Shown piece after piece: positions 9,372-19,391 of a DNA stretch of 64,000 nt (position 1 is the first letter of the stretch; the number at the start of each line of letters is the position of its first letter). Under the pieces are notes generated by a model. It was given only the letters and a program-made list of their open reading frames with translations. It made no database searches and had not been told where the DNA came from. The translations under genes and the position numbers were made by a program. This stretch comes from Rhynchopus euleeides. Taxonomy: Eukaryota; Euglenozoa; Diplonemea; Diplonemida; Diplonemidae. The stretch lies in contig OY723259.1 of assembly GCA_963210315.1 (NCBI GenBank), positions 1,612,001 to 1,676,000 of the forward strand. The letters are read 5' to 3'.

Positions 9372-12300
9372 AGGGGACGGGACACCGCACCCCCACCCCC
9401 ACTTACACACCCCCCCACCCCCAACACTTGCTCCACCACACATCCACCCGACAACGCCTTCTTTTGTGTGCCGGAGATGTGGAGCGAAACCCCGGGCCCC
9501 CAACCACGCTGCGTGTCCTCTCCTGGAATGCCAACGGCTTGGAGGGGGCGCGCAGGGCAGAGTTCGAACACCACGTATCTAAAAATCACTACGACGTACT
9601 CCTTATACAAGAGCTAAAAAGGGCCCAGACCGCCACCCTCAAGATAGAGGGCTACGCAACGCACCTGCGGCGAAGGACTCGCAAGCGAAGTACGGGTGAT
9701 CTGGAGAGCGGAGGAGGAGTTGCGACCTTCACACGAAATTCCCTCCACGCTGAGACGGTCTACGTCACCCCCGACTCCTCCTGCACCGAGAGGCTCGACG
9801 TGAGGGTGACGGGGAAAGATGGGCGGGCGGTCACAATGGTGAATGTGTACCGCCCGGGTGGTATCGGAGGGTCCCCCGACGATAAACGCACCGACGACTT
9901 CGACCCGGAGGACCTCCCCACCGATGACCAAACCATCATCGCTGGGGACTTCAACGTCCACCACGCCACCTGGGATGCCGCAGCGACACAGGATCCGCAA
10001 GGTGTACTCCTACACCGGTGGATGCTCCTAAACGGTATGATCGCCTGGAATGACCCAGAGGTGCCGACACGCATCGGACACGGCACGCGCTCCTCACCAG
10101 ACATCGTGATATCCCATAGCTCCTGGGATGGGTGCACCTGGAAGACGCTTGACAGCCTGGGATCAGACCATCTCCCGATAGAGCTCTGCCTCCCCTTCGG
10201 TGGGGCCCCCAAGGAAATGTCCGAGGCGACGAAGCATGTGCGAGTAAGATGGTGCTGGTCACGCGCTGACTGGAAGGGCTATGCGGCAGAGATGGAGAGT
10301 AGGGCACCCCAGGCGGAGGCATGGAAAAACCCCTACGAGGCCTACCACTGTTTCAAGGGCCTCCTAAACAACGTCGCCCTAAAGCATATCCCCCAGCAGC
10401 GCCGCCGCCCAAATCGGAAACGGTGGTTCAACGCTCGGGTGAAACGGGCCATCGCTGCACGAAACGAGGAGACCCGACGACAACAAGCTGAGCCTCCGAC
10501 TGCGAAAGACGCTCAGAAAGACGCTCTACACCTGCAGAGACTGCGTCAGGAGGCGACCGTAGAGGTGGCGGCGGCCAAAAGGGTGCAGTGGGAGAAACGC
10601 TGCGAGGCAGCAGGCGTCAACCCCTCGGCTGCGTACACCCTGATCCGCGAGCTGGATGGCCGCAGTATCAAAGATGCCAACTTCCCACTGGTGAGAGACG
10701 GGAAGCCGGTGACCGCCCCAATGGAGAAAGCAGATATGCTGGCTGCGCACTTCGCCGGGGTGAGTGGAGGAGGTACCAAGCTCGACCCCAACGCCACACA
10801 ATCTCTCCGCACAGCGCCGTCTGCCAGCGATAACCAGGCAGAGCTACACCCCAGCGAGCAGCCTTTCACAATGGAGGAACTCAGGGTTGCGCTCGCGGCG
10901 CTGGGAAAGAGGAAGGCACCCGGACCCGATGAAATTCCGAACGAATTCCTCCTCAACCTCGGGCCACGGGCACGGGCAGCCTTCCTCGGCATTCTAAACC
11001 TCTCGTGGTGCACGGGAGTCCTGCCCGACGCCTGGACGCGGGCTACCCTGGTGCCGATACACAAGCCCAAACGTCCGGCCACAAAACCGGAGTCATACCG
11101 CCCCATCGCGCTGACCAGCACCAGCTGCAAGGTGCTGGAAAGGATGATAAAGGCGCGTCTGGTCCAGCTCATGGAGGACGACACGCTGCCCTGCGCTCAG
11201 CACCACCCAGTGCAGGCAGGTTTCAGAAAGCTGCGCTCCACAGAAGACCAACTAGCGCATATCGTACAGCTCGTGCAGGAACCTCCGGATGAAACGGAGC
11301 AGACGGGGCCCTACTCCATCAGAATTATCCCGAAGCCCCAGCGGAAACCACGGGTATCGGTGGTCCTCTTCGTAGACATGCAGCAGGCTTTCGATCGCGT
11401 AAAACGGGATATCGTACTGCGCAGGATAGGGGGTCTTCGCTGGTCGACAAACTTCGACAAACTTCGTCAGTTTTCAGCCAATTCAACAGGAAATGCACCA
11501 AAATGCACTGACGATCACCCCGTAGCGAAGACCCCCATAGAGGAAATGGGCTTCCCGCGTCGATACCGCACCTGGCTCACAGCCTTCCTGACAAATCGAC
11601 GGGCACGGGTATCTGTGGAGGGTGCGACCAGCGGGCTGTACGAGATGAAGGAGGGGGTACCGCAGGGCACGGTCCTATCCCCTCTTCTCTTCAACATCGT
11701 GATGGACGAAATGGCGGAGCTGCTGGCGGGCCTCGGGCACGACGTCCGACCGGCGATATATGCTGACGACATCGCGATTGTAGTATCTGGGAGCAACATC
11801 GAACAGGTGGCAGCGAAGGCGCAGCAGGCGCTGGAACTGCTCTGCGCAGAAGGACCGACACGTGGCCTGGAGATCTCGAGAGAAAAGACGGAGCACACGG
11901 TGTTCGGGAAACGGGGGGCCCTACGGGAGGTTGCGGAAGGCCCCCTGCTCGCCTACCCAGACGGCACACCTGTGAAACGCACCACGACACCACGCTACTT
12001 AGGAGTCACGCTGGACCCTACGTGCAGCATGCAGTACCATCATGAGCGGGTTATAGACAAGCTGCTACAACGCCTGAATGTGGTGAAGATGCTCGCAGGC
12101 TCATCGTGGGGGTGTAATGCGCACACACTGCGCACAGCCTACCTCACGTATGCATTACCGGCGGTGAGCTATGCGCTCGGGGTGTACGGCCCCCTTCTCA
12201 GCAATACCATGCGGGCGGAGCTGGAGAGGCTGCACCACCAGGCAGCGCGCTTCATCACCGGTTGCCCTACCAGCACGCGCACTGAGGACCTGCTCTGGGA

Positions 12301-13558
12301 GGCCCACCTAGACACCTTCTCCGCGATCCTCGACACAGCGGTGGCCACAACCTACGAACGCTTCAGGAGGCTCGACGGTACCCCAGGAAATGCGGTGACG
12401 ACCCTGGTAGGACCAAAGTACAGCTGGTTGCACCAAGCGAGATGCACCTCCGCTGAGTGTGGTTTATCTGGGGAGACCATGCCAAAGCGAGAGGCCGCTC
12501 CCCTCCACGTGGCTACCCCCACGCACCCATGGGAGTGGAATGCGATCGCGGAGCACATCGACATCCGCACCTCCCTCCCAGGCATCATCGCATCCCGGAC
12601 GAAATACTCCAACGACTCGCTTTTCATATCTGCACAGATGATGCTGCGGGACTTGCCTGACTGCGCATGGCACGCGTACACCGATGGCTGCGTCAGCGAC
12701 GGCCGAGGTGCGGGGGCGGTGGTAATCTATCGCGGAGACACGCCAAACGCCCCACACCTGGAGAGCAGCCACGAGGCTGGCAGAATCGCCTCCAGCTTCC
12801 AAGCAGAGTTGCTGGCGCTTGTGCGTGCGATGGAGGCATTGACCACACTGGTGTCACCGGGGGACCACTGTGCGGTCATAACGGATTCGATGTCTGTGCT
12901 GCAGGCCCTGCAGACGGGACCTCACCGCGCCCGTGAGGACCTCGAACACAAGCTATGGCAAACCATCCGTGAACTGGCTTTACAAAAGGACACCACGCTG
13001 CATCTCCGCTACGTCCCCTCACACGTCGGTGTCGCGGGAAATGAGGCAGCAGATGCCCTAACAAAGGAGGGGTTGAAACAAGCGCCCCAGACCCGCATCC
13101 CATTCGCCACTGCGAAGGCAGCGGCGAAGCGTGCCATCCGTGGGGAGATGCCGCCGCCACGGCGGGATACACTGTACTACTCGGGTGCTACAGACGCGCC
13201 ACCTCGCAGACCCCCGTTGCGCGTAGAGGGCCTCACAAGACTTGGAGACACTGAGATACGCAAACTGAGGACCCGGCGGCATCGCCTGGTATACGACTTC
13301 GACACGTCTGACGGGGTCCCTGCATGCACGCTCTGCGGACAAAACAGCACGGTGCAACACGTTTTTGCCACCTGCCCGCACACGACACGACTACGAAGCC
13401 GACTAGGTGTAGCGGGATCACCGCATAACATCCTGCTGGGGCAGCCGGGCGCGGCACTGCGATACCTGGTGGCGGCAGGCCTACTGCCGGGCAAGCTGGA
13501 GGAATACGTGAGAGTTACACGGGGTTGCCGCCCAGCACAAACGGCTTTACACGTTTAA
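9134..13558 (+). CDS. LINE-1 ORF2: 2A peptide, APE endonuclease, RT, RNase H
   Basis: Frame open from 9134 to TAA at 13556-13558. Counting from 9428: a 2A-like motif LLLCAGDVERNPGPP at residues 11-25; APE-type endonuclease at 28-255 (SWNAN, QE, GDFN, SDHLP); RT with KRKAPGPDE (about 493), FVDMQQAFD (about 648), the PQGTVLSPLLFN block and YADD (about 777); RNase H from AYTDG (about 1083) to the HVG..GNEAADAL motif; CCHC knuckle CTLCGQ..H..C near 1300. It nicks target DNA and performs target-primed reverse transcription. No ATG occurs in this frame before 9836, inside the endonuclease, so a -1 frameshift from ORF1 or a non-AUG start is needed. Residues about 668-704 are an inserted MITE between RT motifs A and B, which may impair the enzyme. 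Confidence 0.92.
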   Translation, partial: RRRRPVATRSRGLRGLPKGGEPPPAPSCRRGVETHRLLGTTDPTGFPRYIRTDQPLRWKVPKGPREGKGCNAGKRGGDIKGTGHRTPTPTYTPPHPQHLLHHTSTRQRLLLCAGDVERNPGPPTTLRVLSWNANGLEGARRAEFEHHVSKNHYDVLLIQELKRAQTATLKIEGYATHLRRRTRKRSTGDLESGGGVATFTRNSLHAETVYVTPDSSCTERLDVRVTGKDGRAVTMVNVYRPGGIGGSPDDKRTDDFDPEDLPTDDQTIIAGDFNVHHATWDAAATQDPQGVLLHRWMLLNGMIAWNDPEVPTRIGHGTRSSPDIVISHSSWDGCTWKTLDSLGSDHLPIELCLPFGGAPKEMSEATKHVRVRWCWSRADWKGYAAEMESRAPQAEAWKNPYEAYHCFKGLLNNVALKHIPQQRRRPNRKRWFNARVKRAIAARNEETRRQQAEPPTAKDAQKDALHLQRLRQEATVEVAAAKRVQWEKRCEAAGVNPSAAYTLIRELDGRSIKDANFPLVRDGKPVTAPMEKADMLAAHFAGVSGGGTKLDPNATQSLRTAPSASDNQAELHPSEQPFTMEELRVALAALGKRKAPGPDEIPNEFLLNLGPRARAAFLGILNLSWCTGVLPDAWTRATLVPIHKPKRPATKPESYRPIALTSTSCKVLERMIKARLVQLMEDDTLPCAQHHPVQAGFRKLRSTEDQLAHIVQLVQEPPDETEQTGPYSIRIIPKPQRKPRVSVVLFVDMQQAFDRVKRDIVLRRIGGLRWSTNFDKLRQFSANSTGNAPKCTDDHPVAKTPIEEMGFPRRYRTWLTAFLTNRRARVSVEGATSGLYEMKEGVPQGTVLSPLLFNIVMDEMAELLAGLGHDVRPAIYADDIAIVVSGSNIEQVAAKAQQALELLCAEGPTRGLEISREKTEHTVFGKRGALREVAEGPLLAYPDGTPVKRTTTPRYLGVTLDPTCSMQYHHERVIDKLLQRLNVVKMLAGSSWGCNAHTLRTAYLTYALPAVSYALGVYGPLLSNTMRAELERLHHQAARFITGCPTSTRTEDLLWEAHLDTFSAILDTAVATTYERFRRLDGTPGNAVTTLVGPKYSWLHQARCTSAECGLSGETMPKREAAPLHVATPTHPWEWNAIAEHIDIRTSLPGIIASRTKYSNDSLFISAQMMLRDLPDCAWHAYTDGCVSDGRGAGAVVIYRGDTPNAPHLESSHEAGRIASSFQAELLALVRAMEALTTLVSPGDHCAVITDSMSVLQALQTGPHRAREDLEHKLWQTIRELALQKDTTLHLRYVPSHVGVAGNEAADALTKEGLKQAPQTRIPFATAKAAAKRAIRGEMPPPRRDTLYYSGATDAPPRRPPLRVEGLTRLGDTEIRKLRTRRHRLVYDFDTSDGVPACTLCGQNSTVQHVFATCPHTTRLRSRLGVAGSPHNILLGQPGAALRYLVAAGLLPGKLEEYVRVTRGCRPAQTALHV
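9332..9338 (+). promoter_or_regulatory. Candidate -1 frameshift heptamer G GGA AAG
   Basis: Fits the X XXY YYZ slippery pattern in the ORF1 reading frame and lies 30 nt before the ORF1 stop, inside the ORF1/ORF2 overlap. ORF2 is in the -1 frame. A second fitting heptamer, C CCA AAG, is at 9314-9320, and a C9 run at 9197-9205. Frameshifting is inferred, not shown. Confidence 0.4.
11429..11536. mobile_element. 108-bp MITE inserted in frame in LINE-1 RT
   Basis: TIRs GGGGGTCTTCGCT (11429-11441) and AGCGAAGACCCCC (11524-11536) are flanked by direct repeats ATA on both sides. A second copy of the same length lies in the other orientation at 62091-62198 with ACA repeats. The insertion plus duplication adds 111 nt (37 codons) without a stop, so the RT frame continues. 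Without it the codons would read ...R-I-E-E-M..., a normal RT spacing. Confidence 0.9.
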
Positions 13559-15110
13559 TATTCCTCCCTCGTGCGTAGCTGTGACCCATGGCTGCTTACC
13601 AGCATCCGTGCTTCACAGGAAACTCAGCACACAGTGTCGTGAAACAAGGGCCTGCCTAATGGCAACAGCCAAGACCCCTCCACAAACATAACCTCCACCC
13701 TCTTTTCTCACTGTCCCCCCTCCCCTAATACCCCCATTTCTTCCTTTCCTTTCAAGGGGAGACGTCCTCGCAGTGGCTGTTTGGCCTGACGCGATTCCCC
13801 GCCCGAGGGCCAGAGCAACACGGCACTCAAGGCAACCAGGGAGCGAGAGGCGTCACAAGGCGAAATGCCACCCACTGTGACCCGGCGACCGCCTCACCCG
13901 CTGCCGCCAAGCGGGGAAGTGGCCCAGTGGGTACCATGCAAAAAAAAACCTTCTTTTGTTACATCGGGAGGGGGGGGGCTGGGGTTGAACCCGCCTTTTG
14001 CGCGGGGTGAGTGTGTTGTTATATTTTTGTGCGAAACAGAATCGTTTTTTTTCCCTTGTGTGCTCTCGATAGCACGTCATTTACACCGAATACGAGTTGG
14101 TGATTGGGTGGAGGCATGGCGCTGGGATGTGCTCAAACCAACAGTCGGTCATATTGCGTGCCCGCCTTTGCAGACGAACCCCATCCGGGACAGATCACTG
14201 CACCGGAAGGAGGGAGGGATATGCCTAATTTTGAGCCTGTGTTGGCGACACTGATATGGTTTGACATTGACATCGTGTGAAGACCTCCATTTTCGTGCTG
14301 CAGTTCTTGTAAAAATGAGAGGTGTGCGGTTGTGTATCGAGTGCGTGTCTCGCCAAAAGTTGAGATCCCACCCGGTTGTCTGGTGCGTTCTACCCTCCGA
14401 CAAATGATGCACGTCTGGGTGAGCAGCCGAACACGGAAGCCATATCGGCGGGGCTGCGTCACACACAACCAGCAGAAAAAATAAAGCCGAGAGTTCTTTC
14501 CTCTGCTGTTGCCGCCAACGTTTATAAACCATTATCAAGACCTTTTCCCATCCCTACCCGTCCTCTACCCCCACTCACTCTCTCACTCTCTCTCTCTATC
14601 CCCCGAACCGTTCGTATCCTCATGCATCCAGCCTTGATCAACCCCAAGGTTCGGAGAAGTATTTTCGTTCATACCCGTCACCACAAAGGGCGGTGTATTG
14701 GCCTTGTATTCAGTATTCACCACAGCCGTTCACCTGCCCCCACCACCCCCCTCCCCGCCAGCACGCCCCGCCTTGTTTTTGTTTATTCGGAGCATGTAGA
14801 GCAGCCCAGCCCCTCGAGGATTCAGATTTTTTTTGTCACCACAGCAGCCATCCGGTTAAATAGTGCCCATTTCCAGGTTTTGCCCAATTCTAAATAGTAC
14901 AAATTTACCCACTTTTTTGGTCCAGGAGTTCCTTCACGCACACCGTTTTTTTGCCGCGGTTTCCCGTCTTCCCAGCTTCCGACGGTTGTTTGCGACCCCC
15001 CCCCGCCCTCCTCCCACACCATGAATCTAGAAAAAATCAAAAAGCCTGAACGGTCTTCATACCCAACACCTCCCCGGCACCACAAATCTAGTTCTAGTCG
15101 TGCAGCACCG
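13559..15110. other. LINE-1 3' flank and gene-poor DNA
   Basis: Begins with the probable LINE-1 3' UTR, whose end is unclear. No coding region or RNA gene was recognised. CT-rich sequence near 14575-14600 and poly-T/poly-C runs occur. Confidence 0.45.
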
Positions 15111-15116
15111 ATCACC

Positions 15117-15181
15117 AGGAGAACACGCAGGCTGTGCAGACTCAGGCGCAGCCTGAGTCTGCACAGCCTGCGTGTTCTCCT
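15117..15181. repeat. Perfect inverted repeat, 31-bp arms, 3-nt loop
   Basis: Arms 15117-15147 and 15151-15181 are exact reverse complements around the loop GCA. Such a foldback can arise by template-switch inversion or be an assembly or library artefact. It sits at the edge of ORF-like sequence on both strands. Confidence 0.95.
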
Positions 15182-15337
15182 CGTCACAATCAAAATCGCT
15201 GTCGTAGTCGGTGTCGTTGCCAACACCGAGTGGCCTCTCGTCATTTTCCCGAACGTACATTGCAAAGTGCACCTTCTGTGAGGGTCTCGCAGACGGGTTG
15301 TTGGTGGTGGTGCTGCGGCAGGACGTGGGAAGCAAAA

Positions 15338-15680
15338 CAGGACGAGACATTTGCGCTGGATGGGCTGAAGGACCTCGCGGATCTCACCACGACCAAAAAG
15401 GTGAAGTGCAACACCTGCGGCGGGGAGGCCACTTCAAAGCTCGCTGCTTGCCGCTTCGCAGAAGTTCTCTTCGGGGTTGTCGATCGCTTCGATAGTGCCG
15501 GCAAGAAGGTCAAGACGGCAAGCAGCATCCCCAACAAGCTTGAGCTGTTGGAGGTGGTCCCCGGGGAGATCGCTAGCGCGGAGCCGACCACGGTGACGTA
15601 CCGGCTGACAGCCTCGTCTAGTGCTGCGAAGGGGCCCGACCAGCAGTCCGCAAAGTACGGGATCCTTCTGAGGGCACGTG
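15338..15680 (+). CDS. Fragment of a protein-coding gene, family unknown
   Basis: About 114 codons with host-like third-position G/C bias and ordinary amino-acid composition, reading from DETFALDG through a KCNTCGG motif to a KYGILLRARD end. Upstream in the same frame the sequence is Cys/Arg/Trp-rich and not protein-like; downstream it becomes low quality. It may be one exon or a gene relic. An acidic ORF on the minus strand (15350 down to about 15180) abuts it, and the perfect hairpin lies next to both, suggesting a rearranged locus. Confidence 0.4.
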
Positions 15681-15689
15681 ACGCACCTT

Positions 15690-17916
15690 CCTTCAGGTGT
15701 GCCCAGTACTCCCCTGCCACCTTTGCACTCCTTTTTGGCATTGTCTCGTCTCCGAGACTCCTGGTGGGTGATGCTATGTCTCGGGACAATATGAAGGCAA
15801 AGGCAACTATTCCTGTAATATTCCCATTCTGGGGTGGTGGGGAAGGGGTCGCCCCCCCTCTCTCCCTCCGGGGGTTTTCCCTTCAAAAACCGCATTCTCG
15901 CATTGTTTGAGTGCATCCGTACCTCATACTTTTTCTCTCGCCAAAAATGGTGGGAAAAAAACCCATTACTCCTTGGACCACTGAATGAAAAAAGTGGGTA
16001 AATATATTTTCCCCCCTCTTGGTAACTTTTGAGTAAATTTTTTCGGGATCCTGGATCCCTCAATAGTCAATAGTATTTAGCCTACCGGCTGCACCACAGG
16101 CAGCTTTTTTTTTGCCATATTCTATACCCCGCCTGTCAGACTGGGCATTCCGCTTCCGTTTGGTGACCAAGTTGCCAGTTGTATTCTTGGCGCTGGTTGT
16201 GGCCTGTTTGCCCAGAGGGAAGGGCCAGAAGGCATGCGTGTGTTGGTTGTGGTGTTGTCACACTTGCCAAAGCCAGAAAGTCGGTACATTAATATTGTCA
16301 ACGGAATCACACTGCGTGTGCGCGCGGGTTGTTGTTTTTTCTTTGCTATTTTGTACGGCCAGAGGAATTTTTCCCTGCTTTTTTTTTGACCAGTTCAATA
16401 GCCGACCCTTGCACTGAAATACCAGGGTGCATTGTTAATTAACATTGCCTCTCTCTCTGTCTTTCTTCTTTCATTATCGCACACACACCTATTGCTGCAA
16501 CTTTTTGGTGGCTGTATTTTTTATCGGAGTCGGGTTCTCCCCCCACCCCACCCCCCCTCGCGACCCTGCTGAGGCCAAACCTTCGAATGATAGTATTTGA
16601 TACTTTTGCATAATATAGTGTATAGTTGTCAGATAGGCATTGAGTCTGCTCATGCTGTTTATTTTGATATTGTGGAGTTGAAAATTCAGCGCCCCCCCCC
16701 CCCCCCCCAGCTCCCACCCCGATTGCTAAGAAGGAGGTAAGGTGGTTGTTGTCTTGAGTCGACAAAAAAAAAGCATGAACCTGCCATGCAGTCTCTTCTT
16801 ATAGCTGGTCAGCCACCCTTCTGCCAGAGGGATGTGTAATGCAGCCTGGCTGTCTCGCACAAGATGGAAAGAAATCAGAACACATAAAGATTTCGGTGAG
16901 AAATCGTAAATCGAATACCGTCTTTCCCCACTTCCGCGGATCGGACGCAGGGGAATGGTTGGGCTGGGTCGGTGGGCTCCCATCATGGACTCGCTTGCGG
17001 TGTGCCACCGGACACTCTGGTCCTTGGCGAAAGACACTTAAGCCATGTGAGGTGGGACAGGGTGTTTTCTCTTGAACCAACCCTATCGACCAACCCACCC
17101 GCCCGGCCCCTTTTCCCTATTGTGTCGCAAAATCCAGGTTATTTCTAATCCCCTTCCCCGTTAGGTCACCCATCACCGGTGGGGGCGACGGAGGAAAGTT
17201 AATCCCAAAAAAAATAACGAACCAAAAAGAAGACACAAACAACATGCAGGGCCTCTTGTTGGGAAATCCCTGTTCTCGCTCGCTCTCTCTATCTGATCTC
17301 TCTGTCTCTCTCTCTCCCCGCGTAGGGGTTCCAGAAAAAACGTAATATTTTTTCTAGGGCAGCCCGAGAGAAAAGTTCCTGTTTGTCAGCGATGAAATCC
17401 TGTATAGGAATTTAGGGAAGGTGAAACCTCGTTCAAATCGTTGAGAAGGGATGCATGTGTGGTGAGAGAGAAACGTCGATGCCGCATGCAGGAAACCGCT
17501 CGCAGGGGGCTGCTCGGAAGAAAGCAAAAAACATAGAAAATAAATCGTTGAAACTTGACAAAGAAGCGGCCATCCCACTGCCGATAGTTCCGAGCAAAGA
17601 AATAGCTTTTGGAACACTGCAGTGGAAAATAAAATGCAAAGTGAATATTTTGCATTCTTTTTGAGCTCGCATCTGTGTGCGTGTCCTGAACACCTTGCGC
17701 CCTGCTGCACAAAGGCAGAGGACAGAAAAACGCATCTAGAAACCCGTGACCTCGACCATTTTGTGGGCTTCTTGGGTAGCTTCGCTTAGGGGAGGGGGCG
17801 AACACAAAAAGCTAGCCATTGATAACACACTCCGTGTGCACACTTGACACAGTTCGGCACAGAGAGTTGATCAAAGAGGGGTCAGATTCCCGACACGGGC
17901 TTGCCTTTTTGTTTTT
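15690..17916. other. Gene-poor intergenic DNA
   Basis: Homopolymer-rich and AT/GC-mixed sequence. No ORF showed domain content or consistent codon use. A long C run (16692-16709) and CT-rich tracts (17280-17315) are present. Confidence 0.45.
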
Positions 17917-18135
17917 ACTAGTTACGAGCGACGAAAGTGGAGCGGAGTCGCGGAGTGACAAGGAGGGATCGTACACTGAAGCTTTAGGATTAGCACCTTA
18001 AACATCAGCCTTGAGAATCAGAACAGCGTCGAGCGCACAAACTGTGCGGAAGCACAGCCAACGAAGCTGTATTTTACAGCCTGCTGGACGGGGAAGGCGT
18101 TTCTACCGTAAAGCGAAACAGAGTGCGGTTTTTCC
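17917..18135 (+). ncRNA. Copy 2 of the dispersed possible structured-RNA family
   Basis: Same ordered blocks as 3637-3945, with substitutions. The central hairpin is GCTGT/ACAGC with a five-base ATTTT loop (18066-18080) where copy 1 has AACTGT/ACAGTT, so both arms changed together. The end block TAAAGCGAAACAGAGTGCGG is followed by TTTTT. Confidence 0.4.
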
Positions 18136-18990
18136 CTCCGGAAATCCCACCCCCCACCCCTTCTCCCCCTCCTCACCGCTCCCACACACCACCCCACCCC
18201 TGTCTGCCGCCCCGAGGTCCTGGACACTCTGCCAGAAACTGAGTGAAGGGAGGCGGATTTTTACGCCTTGCTTTTATACCTACATCAAAATATCCTCTCA
18301 CCCCCTGCCCCTGTCCCGTCGCACGCACTGTTAACATTGTTGACGCCAGAACTGGGGCTGACTTCGCACGTCAGCTTGTTGGTCGTCGATGAGGTACAAC
18401 AGAAGATGCATCGGTATTGTGTGAGTGCACTCGCGATACACCCCACGCAACACACTGTGATCCCCCACTCCCCCCCATCCCACTCATCGGCAGTGCGCGA
18501 CTGCTGTAAACAATGTGAATTATACATGCTGCATGTTGCAATGCGCCAACCAAAGGGCATGTGGTGTGTGTGTGGTGTGTTCGGCAAATTTTTGATCGAT
18601 CCGGTTCTACACAGGCCACAGGCTGCAGTTGCCTCGGAGCGCATGGCGCGGTTCCAGGGCTCTCCATCGATCTTCCAGGTTGGGGGAGTAGTCGGAAGAC
18701 CCGACTAGTTGGGAGTTCGGAGCTCCAGCCTGCCGCGTCGTGCCGTGCATCCCCCCCCGCTCCCCAACATGACTCCCACCCGACTCTATCACACTTCGTC
18801 TTTTTCACAGAATTTTTTTTCCATTTTGACATCCACACATGATGTCTCTTTAAAAGCTGCCTCTCGAAGAGGTGCATGGGGGAGGGGGGGGGAGGGGAGG
18901 TTCATCTGATTAACCGCTGGGGGGAGTGCTTTCCCCCCCACGGAACAAAATGTGCCACGAGATGCCACACAGTCGGTGCAACCCTCAACG
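18136..18990. other. Intergenic DNA
   Basis: No gene recognised. ORFs are short and lack domains. Confidence 0.4.
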
Positions 18991-18991
18991 C

Positions 18992-19137
18992 TGTAATCAC
19001 AAATCGTACGACTTGAGCTTCAGACAACGAAAGTGGTTCGGACCTGCGTTTTTAAACAGCTCCCTTGGATAGGGAGGGGCGTTATGTGTGAGTGTGTGTG
19101 GTTCTGCCCAGAAAAGCGAAAGATGGGTACGGTTTTA
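18992..19137 (+). ncRNA. Copy 3 (partial) of the dispersed family
   Basis: Keeps AATCGTACGACTTGAGCTTC, a central CTG...CAG stretch followed by CCTTGGATAGGGAGGGGCGT, and AAAGCGAAAGATGGGTACGG before TTTT. The 5' block seen in the other two copies is missing. Confidence 0.3.
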
Positions 19138-19139
19138 TA

Positions 19140-19382
19140 GCGCTGCACAAGATAATCTCGTGCAAACCCCCACCACCCCACCCCTCGAGGGCCTGACGCT
19201 CTCTGTACCTTACTCATTTTCCTCGAGTTTTCTGCCCTCATCCCCCTCCCCCCCTCTTTTTTGTTGGGATTTTTTCTCTCTTTTCTCTCTCTCTCTCTTC
19301 GCCATGGCCTCTCTCGATTTCTTTCATTCTTTCTCTCTCTCTCTCTCTATCCGCCCCCCCCCCCCCCCCCCCCGCCCACCCT
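19140..19382. other. CT- and C-rich spacer
   Basis: Pyrimidine-rich sequence with CT tracts and a long C run before the transposon at 19392. No gene. Confidence 0.5.
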
Positions 19383-19391
19383 CTCCCCCGT

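Larger units (their letters stand above)
8067..13558 (+). mobile_element. LINE-1: non-LTR retrotransposon, Ingi/I-group-like
   Basis: Two ORFs in the order expected for an APE-type LINE: coiled-coil ORF1 (8067-9371), then ORF2 with endonuclease, RT, RNase H and a C-terminal zinc knuckle. The combination of an N-terminal 2A-like peptide with RNase H is known from the trypanosome ingi/L1Tc group, which is the basis for the suggested affinity. Coordinates cover the coding core; I could not define the UTR ends, poly-A tail or target duplication. ORF2 remains open except for an in-frame 108-bp MITE. Confidence 0.9.

Noticed and set aside
13912-13995. tRNA-like A box (GTGGCCCAGTGGGTA) and B box-like GGGTTGAACCC
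   Set aside because: No acceptor, D or anticodon stems could be folded, and the B box deviates from consensus; at most a chance match or very old SINE.
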